NCBI RefSeq assembly: GCF_030730925.1 | Contig: NZ_JAVAMB010000004.1 | Coordinates: forward strand, 265,626-329,625 | Origin: Flavobacterium sp. DG2-3 | Lineage (GTDB): Bacteria > Bacteroidota > Bacteroidia > Flavobacteriales > Flavobacteriaceae | Length of the DNA stretch: 64,000 nucleotides | Reading direction: 5' to 3' | Shown: positions 16,633 through 24,770 of the stretch, one piece after another | Position numbering within the stretch: the first letter of the stretch is position 1 | How the letters are laid out: every line of letters begins with the position of its first letter | Program-made: the position numbers and the translations under genes | Notes under the pieces: model-generated | What the model was told of the DNA's origin: nothing | Databases searched by the model: none | The model's input: the letters and a program-made list of their open reading frames with translations, nothing else

Positions 16633-17169
16633 GTGATAAACGAGACTCAAATAGCAAACTGTAAAAAAATGCACCGCGATGCCCAGCGCGAGGTGTACGA
16701 ATACATGGCGCCTAAGTTGTACCGCCTTTGCAAAAGATATTTAAAAAAGGAAGAAGAAATTGAAGAAGCCTTAGCCGATGCTTTCTTTACTATTTTCACC
16801 AAACTAGATCAGTTAAAAGAGGCTTATGCTTTTGAAGCTTGGGCTCGAAGAATAACTGTAAATCATTGTTTGGCGTCAATTAGAAAAGCAACCAACTTTA
16901 ATATGTATCTCGACGACGTAAAGCTGATTTCTCAGCCTTCTGTCGACGAATTAAATACATTGGAAGAAGAAGATTTACTTAATTTATTAAACCATATTCC
17001 AGACGGCTGTAAAACTATTTTTAACCTTTTTGTTATTGAAGGTTACTCTCATAAAGAAATAGCCGAAATGCTGAAGATTTCTGAAGGCACCTCAAAATCA
17101 CAATTGAATGCCGCTAAGACCAAACTGAAAGAACTGGTTAATAAACTGTATTATCAAAAAGCAAAATAG
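16633..17169 (+). CDS. ECF-type RNA polymerase sigma factor
   Basis: 178 residues. Region 2 is visible at about 20-85 ('VYEYMAPKLYRLCKRYLKKEEEIEEALADAFFTIFTKL', 'EAWARRITVNHCLASIRK') and region 4 at about 120-170 ('LNHIPDGCKTIFNLFVIEGYSHKEIAEMLKISEGTSKSQLNAAKTKL'). The start is GTG at 16633, giving the usual N-terminus; an internal ATG at 16669 is an alternative. The next gene begins two bases after the stop, the standard sigma/anti-sigma arrangement. It probably directs transcription of its own locus. No clear promoter of its own is seen in the repeat-rich upstream region. Confidence 0.92.
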   Translation: MINETQIANCKKMHRDAQREVYEYMAPKLYRLCKRYLKKEEEIEEALADAFFTIFTKLDQLKEAYAFEAWARRITVNHCLASIRKATNFNMYLDDVKLISQPSVDELNTLEEEDLLNLLNHIPDGCKTIFNLFVIEGYSHKEIAEMLKISEGTSKSQLNAAKTKLKELVNKLYYQKAK

Positions 17170-17171
17170 TC

Positions 17172-18137
17172 ATGGACAATCAAGATAAATTATTCGATAA
17201 AATAAAAGAAGCTTCGCAAAAAGCCGAGTTTCAAGACTTTCCAGGAATGGAAAAGGTCTGGTCGCGCGTTGAAGAAAAACTGGACAAAAAAGAAGATAAA
17301 AAAACAATCACTTTATGGAAAAAAATCGCTGTTGCGGCTTCTCTTTTATTACTCATTTCTTTAGGCTATCAGTTTTTACATTCAGATAAAGAATTGGAAA
17401 ACGAAACTCCAAAAGTAGTTTTAGAAGAAAAAGAAATTAAACAGCCCGAAAAACCAATTTTAAACGATAAAGCTATAACTACTTCTCCAGATTCTGGAAT
17501 TGTTTCTAACGAAGAAGCGGTTAAGATTTTAGAAAAACAGACCAAAAGCAAAGAACGAGTTGCTGTTCAAGAAGTATTAGTTCCGCAAGCAGAACCTGTT
17601 CAATCTGCGCCAGCGCCAAAAATAGACGCAGAAGTTGTCGTAACTGCAAATGCTCGTAAAAATGAATATTATGAAGAAGATAATAATCTTTCAAAAAAAG
17701 AAGTAAGTCCAGATATGGGCTATTCAAGTTACCCAGAAAGAGCAGCCACTAAAGTTGCTTATTCTGCTGCACCATCAGCACAAAAAGCGAAGAAAAATGC
17801 ACCTTTGGTAGTTTTCAACGGAAATGCAATTGCTCATAGTGACGATGCTAAAAAAGACAAAATGATGCAGGCAGAAATGTCGAATTTCCAGCCCGAAAAT
17901 GTTGATTCTCTAGTTGTTTTAGATGAACCTCTTTACATTATCGATGGCATTTATTATTCTGAACAAGATCTTTTTGGCAAAAACCCTACGAGTCCGTATG
18001 CGCCATTAGATAAACAGGAAATAAAAACAATAACCGTTTTGCAAGATCTTGAAGCCACTTCAAAGTATGGCGAAAAAGGTAAAAAAGGAGTTGTCATAAT
18101 CACTACTAAAAACGGAAAACCAGCTCCGAAAAAATAA
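17172..18137 (+). CDS. anti-sigma-like membrane protein with TonB-plug-like C-terminus
   Basis: 321 residues. A cytoplasmic N-terminus (about 1-48, with 'FQDFPGMEKVWSRVEEKLDKKEDKK', the usual length for a sigma-binding segment) is followed by one membrane helix (about 50-66) and a periplasmic part with a low-complexity linker. Residues about 250-315 ('PLYIIDGIYYSEQDLFG', 'IKTITVLQDLEATSKYGEKGKKG', 'VVIITTKNG') closely resemble the plug domain of SusC/TonB-dependent receptors and the same region of the next gene. 'EVVVTANARKNEYYEE' also echoes 'EVVVVGYGRSDSEYED' of the neighbour. It lacks a zinc-binding anti-sigma motif. Role as anti-sigma is inferred from gene order and topology. Confidence 0.78.
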   Translation: MDNQDKLFDKIKEASQKAEFQDFPGMEKVWSRVEEKLDKKEDKKTITLWKKIAVAASLLLLISLGYQFLHSDKELENETPKVVLEEKEIKQPEKPILNDKAITTSPDSGIVSNEEAVKILEKQTKSKERVAVQEVLVPQAEPVQSAPAPKIDAEVVVTANARKNEYYEEDNNLSKKEVSPDMGYSSYPERAATKVAYSAAPSAQKAKKNAPLVVFNGNAIAHSDDAKKDKMMQAEMSNFQPENVDSLVVLDEPLYIIDGIYYSEQDLFGKNPTSPYAPLDKQEIKTITVLQDLEATSKYGEKGKKGVVIITTKNGKPAPKK

Positions 18138-18143
18138 TCTTAC

Positions 18144-18174
18144 GCTTTGTCAAAGTCTGCAGCTTTGACAAAGC
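18144..18174. repeat. perfect 12-bp hairpin before the vWA gene
   Basis: GCTTTGTCAAAG (18144-18155) pairs with CTTTGACAAAGC (18163-18174) around a 7-base loop. No T run follows, so it is not a standard terminator. It shares its core with the terminator after the vWA gene (20383-20415). Confidence 0.7.
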
Positions 18175-18207
18175 AAAATCAAAACATTAATTTTAAAACT
18201 TATTATC

Positions 18208-20364
18208 ATGAAAAGTCTAAAACTTATTTCATCAGCCATTGCTATGCTTATATGTTTCGTAACCATGGCGCAAGAAAGAACGATTACTGGAATCATTTCT
18301 GACGAAAATAAACAACCGCTTCCAGGTGTAACTATTATCAACCAGACCTCAAAAGCCAACACTCAAACCGATTTTGATGGAAAATATAGCATTCAGGCAA
18401 AAACAGGAGATATGCTGGTTATCACTTTTATTGGCTATAAAACCCAAAGACAAAAAGTTCAAAACTCCAATATCATTAATATAAAAATGCTTCCAGAAAT
18501 GTCAAGCTTGCAAGAAGTTGTAGTTGTTGGCTATGGCAGAAGTGATTCGGAGTACGAAGATCGAAGTTATGCGCGCACCGAAAGAAAAGCAAAAAAAATG
18601 GTTCAGGCAGAAATGGTTCAAGGATATGTGGCTGGAGTTCAAGTGCAAAATAGCGCCAATTATATACCAAGTCCAATTGCGATTCGCGGAAACGCCAATA
18701 TTACTCCAAAAAACGAACCGATGTATATTATTGATGGAGTACCTGCAAAGGCCAATCAAATGTCAAAAATTAATCCGAATGACATTGATAATGTTTCTGT
18801 TTTAAAAGATCAAGCGGCGACATCAATTTACGGAAGCAGAGCCGCAAATGGCGTTGTGGTAATTTCTACAAAAAATGAACTTTACAAAAATCTTACGGAA
18901 AAAGAATTGGATAAAAAATTAAATATCATGCCAATTCCGACTGAACCGACTCAGGAAGATTACGACGCTTTTGTTGAAAATGCTTTCGAAAGCCCAAAAA
19001 CGGCACCGCTTTCTACATTTTCTATAGATGTTGATAATGCTTCTTATACCAATATCAGACGATTTTTGAATAACGGACAACAGGTTCCGAAAGATGCCGT
19101 TCGTGTGGAGGAAATGGTGAATTTCTTTAAATATACTTATCCGCAGCCAAAAAATGAGCATCCGTTTTCTATTAATACAGAAACTAGTAATTCGCCTTGG
19201 AATACAAATACTAAAATTCTGAAAATTGGTTTGCAAGGAAAAAATATTCCAACCGAAAATTTACCTGCTTCAAATCTTGTTTTCTTAATTGATGTTTCGG
19301 GTTCTATGAGCGACATGAACAAATTGCCTTTATTAAAACAATCCTTGAAAATTTTAGTTAACGAATTACGACCAAAAGACAAAGTGGCTATTGTAGTGTA
19401 TGCTGGCGCAGCAGGAATGGTTTTGCCACCAACTTCTGGCGATGAGAAAAAAACGATTATTGATGCACTAGATAAATTACAATCCGGAGGAAGCACTGCG
19501 GGCGGGGCTGGAATTGAACTGGCATACAAAACTGCAACAGAAAATTTTATTAAAGACGGAAACAATCGTGTAATTCTGGCAACTGACGGCGATTTTAACG
19601 TAGGAAGTTCTTCTAATTCTGACATGGAAAAATTGATTGAAGAAAAAAGAAAAACAGGCGTTTTCTTGACTTGTTTGGGCTACGGAATGGGAAATTACAA
19701 AGACAGCAAAATGGAAATCTTAGCCGATAAAGGAAACGGAAACTATGCCTACATCGATAATATTCAGGAAGCGAATCGTTTTCTTGGAAAAGAATTTAAA
19801 GGTTCGATGTTTGCTATCGCGAAAGATGTAAAAATCCAAATCGAATTTAATCCGAAACAAGTTCAAGCGTATCGTTTGATTGGTTATGAAAACAGAAAAC
19901 TTCGTCCGGAAGACTTTAAAAATGACGCGATTGATGCTGGAGAATTAGGAAGCAATCATACCGTTACAGCTTTGTATGAAATTATTCCAGCTGGTGTAAA
20001 AAGTGATTATTTAGCCGAACAGCCAGATGATTTAAAATACACTAAAGCAGAACCTAATTCGAATAATTACAGCAATGAATTGGCAACTATAAAATTCCGC
20101 TACAAAAAACCTGACGGAGAAAAAAGTATAGAAATGGTTCAGGTAATCGAAAACAAATCTGTTGTTTTAGAAAAAGCAAGCGATGATATGAAATTTAGCA
20201 CAGCTGTAGCTTGGTTCGGATTGAAATTGAGAGATTCAAAATTAATTTCAAATAAATCTTCTAATGATATTGCGGTTTTAGCAAAACAAGGTTTATCTAA
20301 CGATCCTGATGGCTACAAAGCCGAATTTGTGCGATTAGTAGAAATCTCGAAACAATTTAATTAA
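18208..20364 (+). CDS. secreted CarboxypepD_reg - TonB-plug - vWA (YfbK-type) protein
   Basis: 718 residues: signal peptide (about 1-21), carboxypeptidase-regulatory-like domain (about 24-96), TonB-plug segment (about 125-222, with 'MYIIDGVPA' and 'NVSVLKDQAATSIYGSRAANG'), YfbK-type N-terminal domain (about 248-345), von Willebrand A domain (about 356-530) and YfbK C-terminal domain (about 545-716). The MIDAS residues are Asp362-x-Ser364-x-Ser366 in 'IDVSGSMS', Thr430 and Asp460 in 'ATDGDFN'. No beta-barrel follows the plug, so it cannot be a TonB-dependent transporter. The protein should be outside the inner membrane and may bind partners through plug and MIDAS. It ends the sigma/anti-sigma operon. 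Confidence 0.9.
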   Translation: MKSLKLISSAIAMLICFVTMAQERTITGIISDENKQPLPGVTIINQTSKANTQTDFDGKYSIQAKTGDMLVITFIGYKTQRQKVQNSNIINIKMLPEMSSLQEVVVVGYGRSDSEYEDRSYARTERKAKKMVQAEMVQGYVAGVQVQNSANYIPSPIAIRGNANITPKNEPMYIIDGVPAKANQMSKINPNDIDNVSVLKDQAATSIYGSRAANGVVVISTKNELYKNLTEKELDKKLNIMPIPTEPTQEDYDAFVENAFESPKTAPLSTFSIDVDNASYTNIRRFLNNGQQVPKDAVRVEEMVNFFKYTYPQPKNEHPFSINTETSNSPWNTNTKILKIGLQGKNIPTENLPASNLVFLIDVSGSMSDMNKLPLLKQSLKILVNELRPKDKVAIVVYAGAAGMVLPPTSGDEKKTIIDALDKLQSGGSTAGGAGIELAYKTATENFIKDGNNRVILATDGDFNVGSSSNSDMEKLIEEKRKTGVFLTCLGYGMGNYKDSKMEILADKGNGNYAYIDNIQEANRFLGKEFKGSMFAIAKDVKIQIEFNPKQVQAYRLIGYENRKLRPEDFKNDAIDAGELGSNHTVTALYEIIPAGVKSDYLAEQPDDLKYTKAEPNSNNYSNELATIKFRYKKPDGEKSIEMVQVIENKSVVLEKASDDMKFSTAVAWFGLKLRDSKLISNKSSNDIAVLAKQGLSNDPDGYKAEFVRLVEISKQFN

Positions 20365-20382
20365 ATTCACATAATCCCGAAG

Positions 20383-20428
20383 ATCTTTGTCAAGGTTTTA
20401 AACTTTGACAAAGATTTTTCTTTTTTTT
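20383..20428 (+). terminator. Rho-independent terminator of the sigma/vWA operon
   Basis: ATCTTTGTCAAGGTTT (20383-20398) pairs with AAACTTTGACAAAGAT (20400-20415) with one mismatch and is followed by a run of about nine T. It lies 20 bases after the vWA stop. Confidence 0.8.
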
Positions 20429-20437
20429 TACTCTGAG

Positions 20438-20463
20438 TTAGACGCACTGCAGTGCATCTCTAC
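20438..20463. repeat. GACGCACTGC palindromic repeat, copy 2
   Basis: GACGCACTGCAGTGCATCTC: near-perfect palindrome related to 16483-16506 and 22844-22868. The remaining bases to 20647 show no gene. Confidence 0.6.
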
Positions 20464-20647
20464 GAAAAAATCTTTGCGATCTCTTCGGTAAAAAAGATTG
20501 GGATAAAGACATTGCTTGTCTCTACAGTAAATCTTTAAAACATAAAACTCCTTCACTTTTGCAAGCAGTATGAGGAATCCCTCAAAACATTCCATAAATA
20601 TTTTTTTACATTTGATTTTTATTTACACAAATTTATTTTACACACGT

Positions 20648-21235
20648 ATGAATCCTATTTTAAGCCAAAATCTATTTTTAGTAAAAGAACATATCGGAAT
20701 GTTTAAAGCTGCAAACAACTACGATATCTACCATCCAGAAACCAATCAAATCATTATGAATTGCCGAGAAAACAATCTTGGTTTTTTCACTAAAGTTTTC
20801 CGATTTACAGATTATAAAAGAGCCACTCCGTTTAATGTTGAAATTACAACTGCTGATGGCGAAAAGTTAATTACGGTAAGAAGAGGCGTTGCCATTTTTA
20901 GATCGACCGTAGAAGTTTTAGACGAAAAAGATCGTTTGATTGGAACTTTCAAACAAAAATTCTTTTCTATTGGAGGAAGATTTGAAATTATGGACAAAAA
21001 TGAAAAACCAGTTGCAACACTTCAAGGAAAATGGACTGGTTGGGATTTTAAATTTTCTCACGAAGGAAAACAGCTTGCTCAAGTAAATAAAAAATGGGCA
21101 GGATTAGGAAAAGAGTTTTTTACAAGTGCTGACAATTATGCACTTCAAATTGAAGATACCGTTGCAGCTGACAGTCCGTTGAGACAATTGATTTTAGGAG
21201 CTGTTATGTGTATTGACATGGTTTTGAAAGAATAA
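20648..21235 (+). CDS. LURP-one/Tubby-like (scramblase-related) protein
   Basis: 195 residues from ATG 20648 (MNPILSQNLFLVKEH); an in-frame ATG at 20570 would add a hydrophobic 26-residue leader that looks like intergenic sequence, so it is not preferred. The body is a series of beta strands such as 'YDIYHPETNQIIMNCRE', 'GTFKQKFFSIGGRFEIMDKNEKPVATLQGKWTGWDFKF' and 'ALQIEDTVAADSPLRQLILGAVMCIDMVL', the pattern of the Tubby C-terminal-like superfamily (LURP-one, scramblase, YxjI). The last helix is hydrophobic and would fill the barrel. Function in bacteria is unclear, possibly membrane association. It stands alone on the plus strand. Confidence 0.72.
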   Translation: MNPILSQNLFLVKEHIGMFKAANNYDIYHPETNQIIMNCRENNLGFFTKVFRFTDYKRATPFNVEITTADGEKLITVRRGVAIFRSTVEVLDEKDRLIGTFKQKFFSIGGRFEIMDKNEKPVATLQGKWTGWDFKFSHEGKQLAQVNKKWAGLGKEFFTSADNYALQIEDTVAADSPLRQLILGAVMCIDMVLKE

Positions 21236-21350
21236 CCGAAAGTTGTTAAACTTAGATTAAGAATATATTTTAAAGCATCATTTTAGTTTTCAAAAGCTTA
21301 TTTTTGTTAGACTTATAATGATGCTTTCTGCATTTCTAAAAATTACCATC

Positions 21351-22067
21351 ATGACCGACTTAAAAAATAAAAACGCCTTTATTACTGGCGCAGGAAAAGG
21401 AATAGGAAAAGCTGTGGCAATTGCTTTGGCAAAAGAAGGTGTAAACCTGATTTTAGTTTCAAGAACTCAAAAAGACGTTGAACAATTGGCTGACGAAGCT
21501 TCGAATTTAGGCGTAAAAGCTTTGGCTTTATCTGCTGACGTTTCTGATATTAATTCAATCAACAAAGCCGTAGAACAAGCTTTAGCACAATTTAAACACA
21601 TCGATATTTTAATTAACAGCGCCGGAATTGCTTCTTTTGGAAAATTCTTAGAACTGGAACCAGAAGCTTGGGAAAGAATTATTCAGGTAAATTTAATGGG
21701 AACGTATTACACTACTCGTGCTATTATCCCAAACATGATCGAAAGACAAACTGGAGATATTATCAATATTTCGTCTACTGCTGGTTTAAACGGAAACGCT
21801 CTGACAAGTGCTTACAGTGCTTCTAAATTTGCAGTTTTAGGTTTAACCGATTCTTTAATGCAGGAAATGAGAAAACACAATATTCGTGTTACGGCTTTAA
21901 CGCCAAGTACTGTTGCAACCGATATGGCAAAAGACTTAAACTTGACAGACGGAAACCCAGAAAAAGTAATGCAATCTGAAGATATGGCGGATTTAATTAT
22001 TGCGCAGTTAAAATTAAACCGAAGAGTTTTTATTAAAAACAGCAGTATTTGGTCGACGAATCCTTAA
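21351..22067 (+). CDS. short-chain dehydrogenase (FabG-like 3-ketoacyl reductase type)
   Basis: 238 residues from the ATG at 21351, which directly precedes the first strand ('[18 protein letters not shown]'); an upstream in-frame ATG adds 11 residues of poor fit. The cofactor motif is GAGKGIG, the NNAG-like motif reads 'INSAGIA', and catalytic Ser ('NISSTAGL') and Tyr-x-x-x-Lys ('YSASK') are present. It therefore is an active-looking classical SDR using NAD(P). Substrate unknown; FabG or a sepiapterin-reductase-like role are candidates. It is not next to other fatty acid genes. Confidence 0.88.
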   Translation: MTDLKNKNAFITGAGKGIGKAVAIALAKEGVNLILVSRTQKDVEQLADEASNLGVKALALSADVSDINSINKAVEQALAQFKHIDILINSAGIASFGKFLELEPEAWERIIQVNLMGTYYTTRAIIPNMIERQTGDIINISSTAGLNGNALTSAYSASKFAVLGLTDSLMQEMRKHNIRVTALTPSTVATDMAKDLNLTDGNPEKVMQSEDMADLIIAQLKLNRRVFIKNSSIWSTNP

Positions 22068-22178
22068 AAATAAATTCCAAATTTTTAAATTCCAAATTCC
22101 AATTTGTCTAACTTTAAGAATTGGTATTTGGAATTTAAATTGGAATTCGGGATTTTAAATAAATTGGAATTTTAAAAA
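22068..22178. repeat. AATTCC/GGAATT repeat block
   Basis: A series of 'AAATTCCAAATTCC' phrases followed by their complements 'GGAATTTAAATTGGAATT', able to fold on itself. The same phrases recur near 14210-14240, 31300-31350, 33555-33600 and 56130-56160. Confidence 0.6.
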
Positions 22179-22180
22179 AT

Positions 22181-22687
22181 ATGGAACAATATTTAAGACA
22201 ATTGGTCGAAATAGAATTTCAGGATAAGAAAGAGATCTTTACGGGTTTTCTTATTGATTATTCTGACGAATGGATTTTGCTTCGAAATAATCCGGTAGAT
22301 TTTATTTTGGATGGTTTCGTGATTTTGAAAAATAAAAATATTGAAGCCGTAAACCGAGATCATGATTTGGCCTTTACCGAAAAAGTAATTCGTTTGAAAG
22401 GTCTAAAAATCAATTCAGATGACATTATTCCGATCAAAGATTTGGCTTCAATCATTAAATTTATTTCTGAGAAATACGGCATTTTTCAAATTGCAAAAAA
22501 ATCGTCTAAATCTGCTTATCTAGGAAAATTAATAGAATTGACAGATGAAGAATTGACGATTAATTTTATTGACATTCGAGGTCAATTTGGCGGAGAATTG
22601 GATTTTAATCCAGAAAAAATTCGCGTTATCGAATTTGATACCGATTATATTAATTCTTTGAAATTGGTGGTTGGAGAGAGTGACTGA
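22181..22687 (+). CDS. hypothetical protein with two Sm-like segments
   Basis: 168 residues, soluble, no cysteine. Residues about 5-55 ('LVEIEFQDKKEIFTGFLIDYSDEWILLRNNPVDFILDGFVILKNKNI') and about 110-160 ('YLGKLIELTDEELTINFIDIRGQFGGELDFNPEKIRVIEFDTDYINSL') both show a strand-turn-strand pattern like Sm/Lsm folds, with 'G.L....DEWI.L' conserved between them. An internal repeat is therefore likely. Family not recognised. It is bounded by a repeat block before and a strong terminator after. Confidence 0.68.
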   Translation: MEQYLRQLVEIEFQDKKEIFTGFLIDYSDEWILLRNNPVDFILDGFVILKNKNIEAVNRDHDLAFTEKVIRLKGLKINSDDIIPIKDLASIIKFISEKYGIFQIAKKSSKSAYLGKLIELTDEELTINFIDIRGQFGGELDFNPEKIRVIEFDTDYINSLKLVVGESD

Positions 22688-22747
22688 TTTATTTCGCAGA
22701 GATAATACGCTAAGTTTCCACAGAGATTCACAGAGGATTTTAAACAA

Positions 22748-22789
22748 AAACGACAAAGCTCTTTATTAAATTAAAGAGCTTTGTCGTTT
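22748..22789. terminator. 18-bp hairpin between convergent genes
   Basis: Perfect stem (22748-22765/22772-22789, core GACAAAGCTCTTTA) with a 6-base loop and T-rich tail. It lies between the convergent 168-residue gene and mtaB and may serve both. Confidence 0.8.
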
Positions 22790-22843
22790 CTTGTCATTTC
22801 TTCTTTTTTGAAAAATCACAAACTGTATGTCTAAACTTTGCGT

Positions 22844-22868
22844 GAGACGCACTGCTGTGCGCCTCTAC
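22844..22868. repeat. GAGACGCACTGC palindromic repeat, copy 3
   Basis: GAGACGCACTGCTGTGCGCC palindrome, related to 16483-16506 and 20438-20463. Between it and mtaB lie degenerate 'TCTTTGCGAATCTCTGCG' phrases. Confidence 0.6.
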
Positions 22869-22949
22869 ATATTGTAATCTATAATAATCTTTGCAAAAAA
22901 ACTTAGTGTATCACTGAGAATTCTTTGCGAATCTCTGCGAAACAAAAAA

Positions 22950-24284
22950 CTAAACCTCAGCCAGCTTATTCAAAAATTCCAAGCGAACACTTCCGTCTTC
23001 GTCGATTTTCGTTAAGTTGATTTCTTGCAAAGTATTTACTAGTTCCGGATTCCAAGGTGTTTTTACTTTTACGTAATTCTCTGTAAATCCGTGAATATAA
23101 CCTTCTTTATTTTCTCCTTCAAAAAGAACCGTTCTATTAGTTCCTAATTGGCTTTCATAAAAAGCACGGCGTTTTTTCACTGATAAACCGCGAAGCATTT
23201 TACTGCGTTTTGCACGTACATTTGAAGGAACAACGCCTTCCATATCTACAGCTTCGGTATTATCTCTTTCAGAATAGGTGAAAACGTGTAAATACGAAAT
23301 ATCCAATTCGTTTAAGAAATGATAGGTTTCTAAAAAGTGTTCGTCTGTTTCTCCAGGAAAACCAACAATTACGTCAACACCAATACAAGCGTGTGGCATT
23401 ACTTCGCGAATTTTGTTTACACGATCAATATAAACTTCACGCAAATAACGGCGTTTCATTAATTTTAAAATATCATTGCTTCCCGACTGTAGCGGAATAT
23501 GAAAATGCGGTACAAAAGTGCGGCTTTTAGAAACGAATTCGATCGTTTCGTTTTTCAATAAATTAGGTTCGATTGAAGAAATTCTCAAACGTTCAATTCC
23601 TTCTACTTTGTCTAAAGCTTGAACTAAATCTAAGAAAGTATGTTCGTGTTTTTTATTTCCAAACTCCCCTTTTCCGTAATCGCCAATATTTACACCAGTC
23701 AAAACAATCTCACGAATATTCTGAGCTGAAATTTCTTTGGCATTTTTTAATACATTTTCTAAAGCATCACTTCTAGAAATTCCACGTGCTAACGGAATGG
23801 TGCAATACGTACATTTATAATCGCAGCCGTCTTGAACCTTCAAAAAGGCACGTGTACGATCTCCAATAGAATAACTTCCTACGTAGAAATCCGCTTCGGC
23901 AATTTCGCACGAGTGAACTTCACCCATGTCATTTTTACTCAAATCATGAATATAGTCTGTAATTTTGAATTTTTCTGTTGCACCCAAAACCAAATCAACA
24001 CCGTCAACGGCAGCCAATTCCTCTGGTTTTAATTGTGCATAACAGCCGACTGCAGCAACAAAAGCTTTTTCGTTAAGCTTCATTGCTTTTCTCACTACCT
24101 GCTTAAACTGCTTATCTGCATTTTCTGTTACAGAGCAAGTATTAATGACATAAATATCTGCTATTTCTTCAAAATCGACGCGGTCAAAACCTTCGTCATT
24201 AAAATTTCTGGCAATTGTAGAAGTCTCTGAAAAATTCAGTTTACAACCCAGCGTATAAAAGGCAACTTTCTTTCTATTTTCCAT
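22950..24284 (-). CDS. mtaB: tRNA t6A37 methylthiotransferase MtaB
   Basis: 444 residues. Radical SAM methylthiotransferase that adds a methylthio group to t6A at position 37 of ANN-decoding tRNAs. N-terminal domain cysteines lie in 'TLGCKLN', 'VINTCSVT' and 'AVGCYAQ'; the radical SAM motif is C-x3-C-x2-C in 'DGCDYKCTYCTIPLARG'. A TRAM domain closes the protein ('NRTVLFEGENKEGYIHGFTENYVKVKT'). The KLNFSE spelling after 'GC' and the sequence 'RISSIEPNL' fit MtaB rather than MiaB or RimO. A -7-like box (TAAATTTG on the minus strand, 24338-24331) lies upstream. Confidence 0.93.
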   Translation of the reverse strand: MENRKKVAFYTLGCKLNFSETSTIARNFNDEGFDRVDFEEIADIYVINTCSVTENADKQFKQVVRKAMKLNEKAFVAAVGCYAQLKPEELAAVDGVDLVLGATEKFKITDYIHDLSKNDMGEVHSCEIAEADFYVGSYSIGDRTRAFLKVQDGCDYKCTYCTIPLARGISRSDALENVLKNAKEISAQNIREIVLTGVNIGDYGKGEFGNKKHEHTFLDLVQALDKVEGIERLRISSIEPNLLKNETIEFVSKSRTFVPHFHIPLQSGSNDILKLMKRRYLREVYIDRVNKIREVMPHACIGVDVIVGFPGETDEHFLETYHFLNELDISYLHVFTYSERDNTEAVDMEGVVPSNVRAKRSKMLRGLSVKKRRAFYESQLGTNRTVLFEGENKEGYIHGFTENYVKVKTPWNPELVNTLQEINLTKIDEDGSVRLEFLNKLAEV

Positions 24285-24770
24285 AATCTGTCTTAAATTA
24301 ATGAAATCGTTGTCAAAAAATTTAAGGCTGCAAATTTACAAACAATATTCATCAAAAGAAAGCGATTAATTCACTTCCAATCAATAATTTGCATTAATGT
24401 TAATTTAGAAACATTCAAAAGTTAATCTTTTTACTTTTTTTTTCGAATAAGAAAGCACTCGCATTTTTAACATTTTAACATTCTGATAAGAATAAAATGA
24501 CAAAATAATCGACTAAAAGCAAATTTTATCGATTAAGTACATTTTTTTCGATTATAAATTCAAAATTTCTTACATTTACCATTGTTATGAATCTTGTTAG
24601 CAATAAATTCATATTAAAGAATTTTAATAAGCTTTAATTAATTTAATAATAATTCGGGCATAACAATTTTGAATTTTACTCGTTATGTTGTTGTTTTGTG
24701 TTACAAAATGAAATGGGAAAGCCGAAAACCAAAGAGAGTAGGCAAAATTAAAATACAAATACCACGCTTT

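Noticed and set aside
19137..19625. 162-residue antisense ORF opposite the vWA domain
   Set aside because: Fully overlapped by a well-supported gene on the other strand and without a credible start or family.
20570..20647. Upstream start for the LURP-one-like gene
   Set aside because: The extra 26 residues are hydrophobic and lie in sequence resembling the intergenic A/T-rich region; the start at 20648 gives the usual N-terminus.
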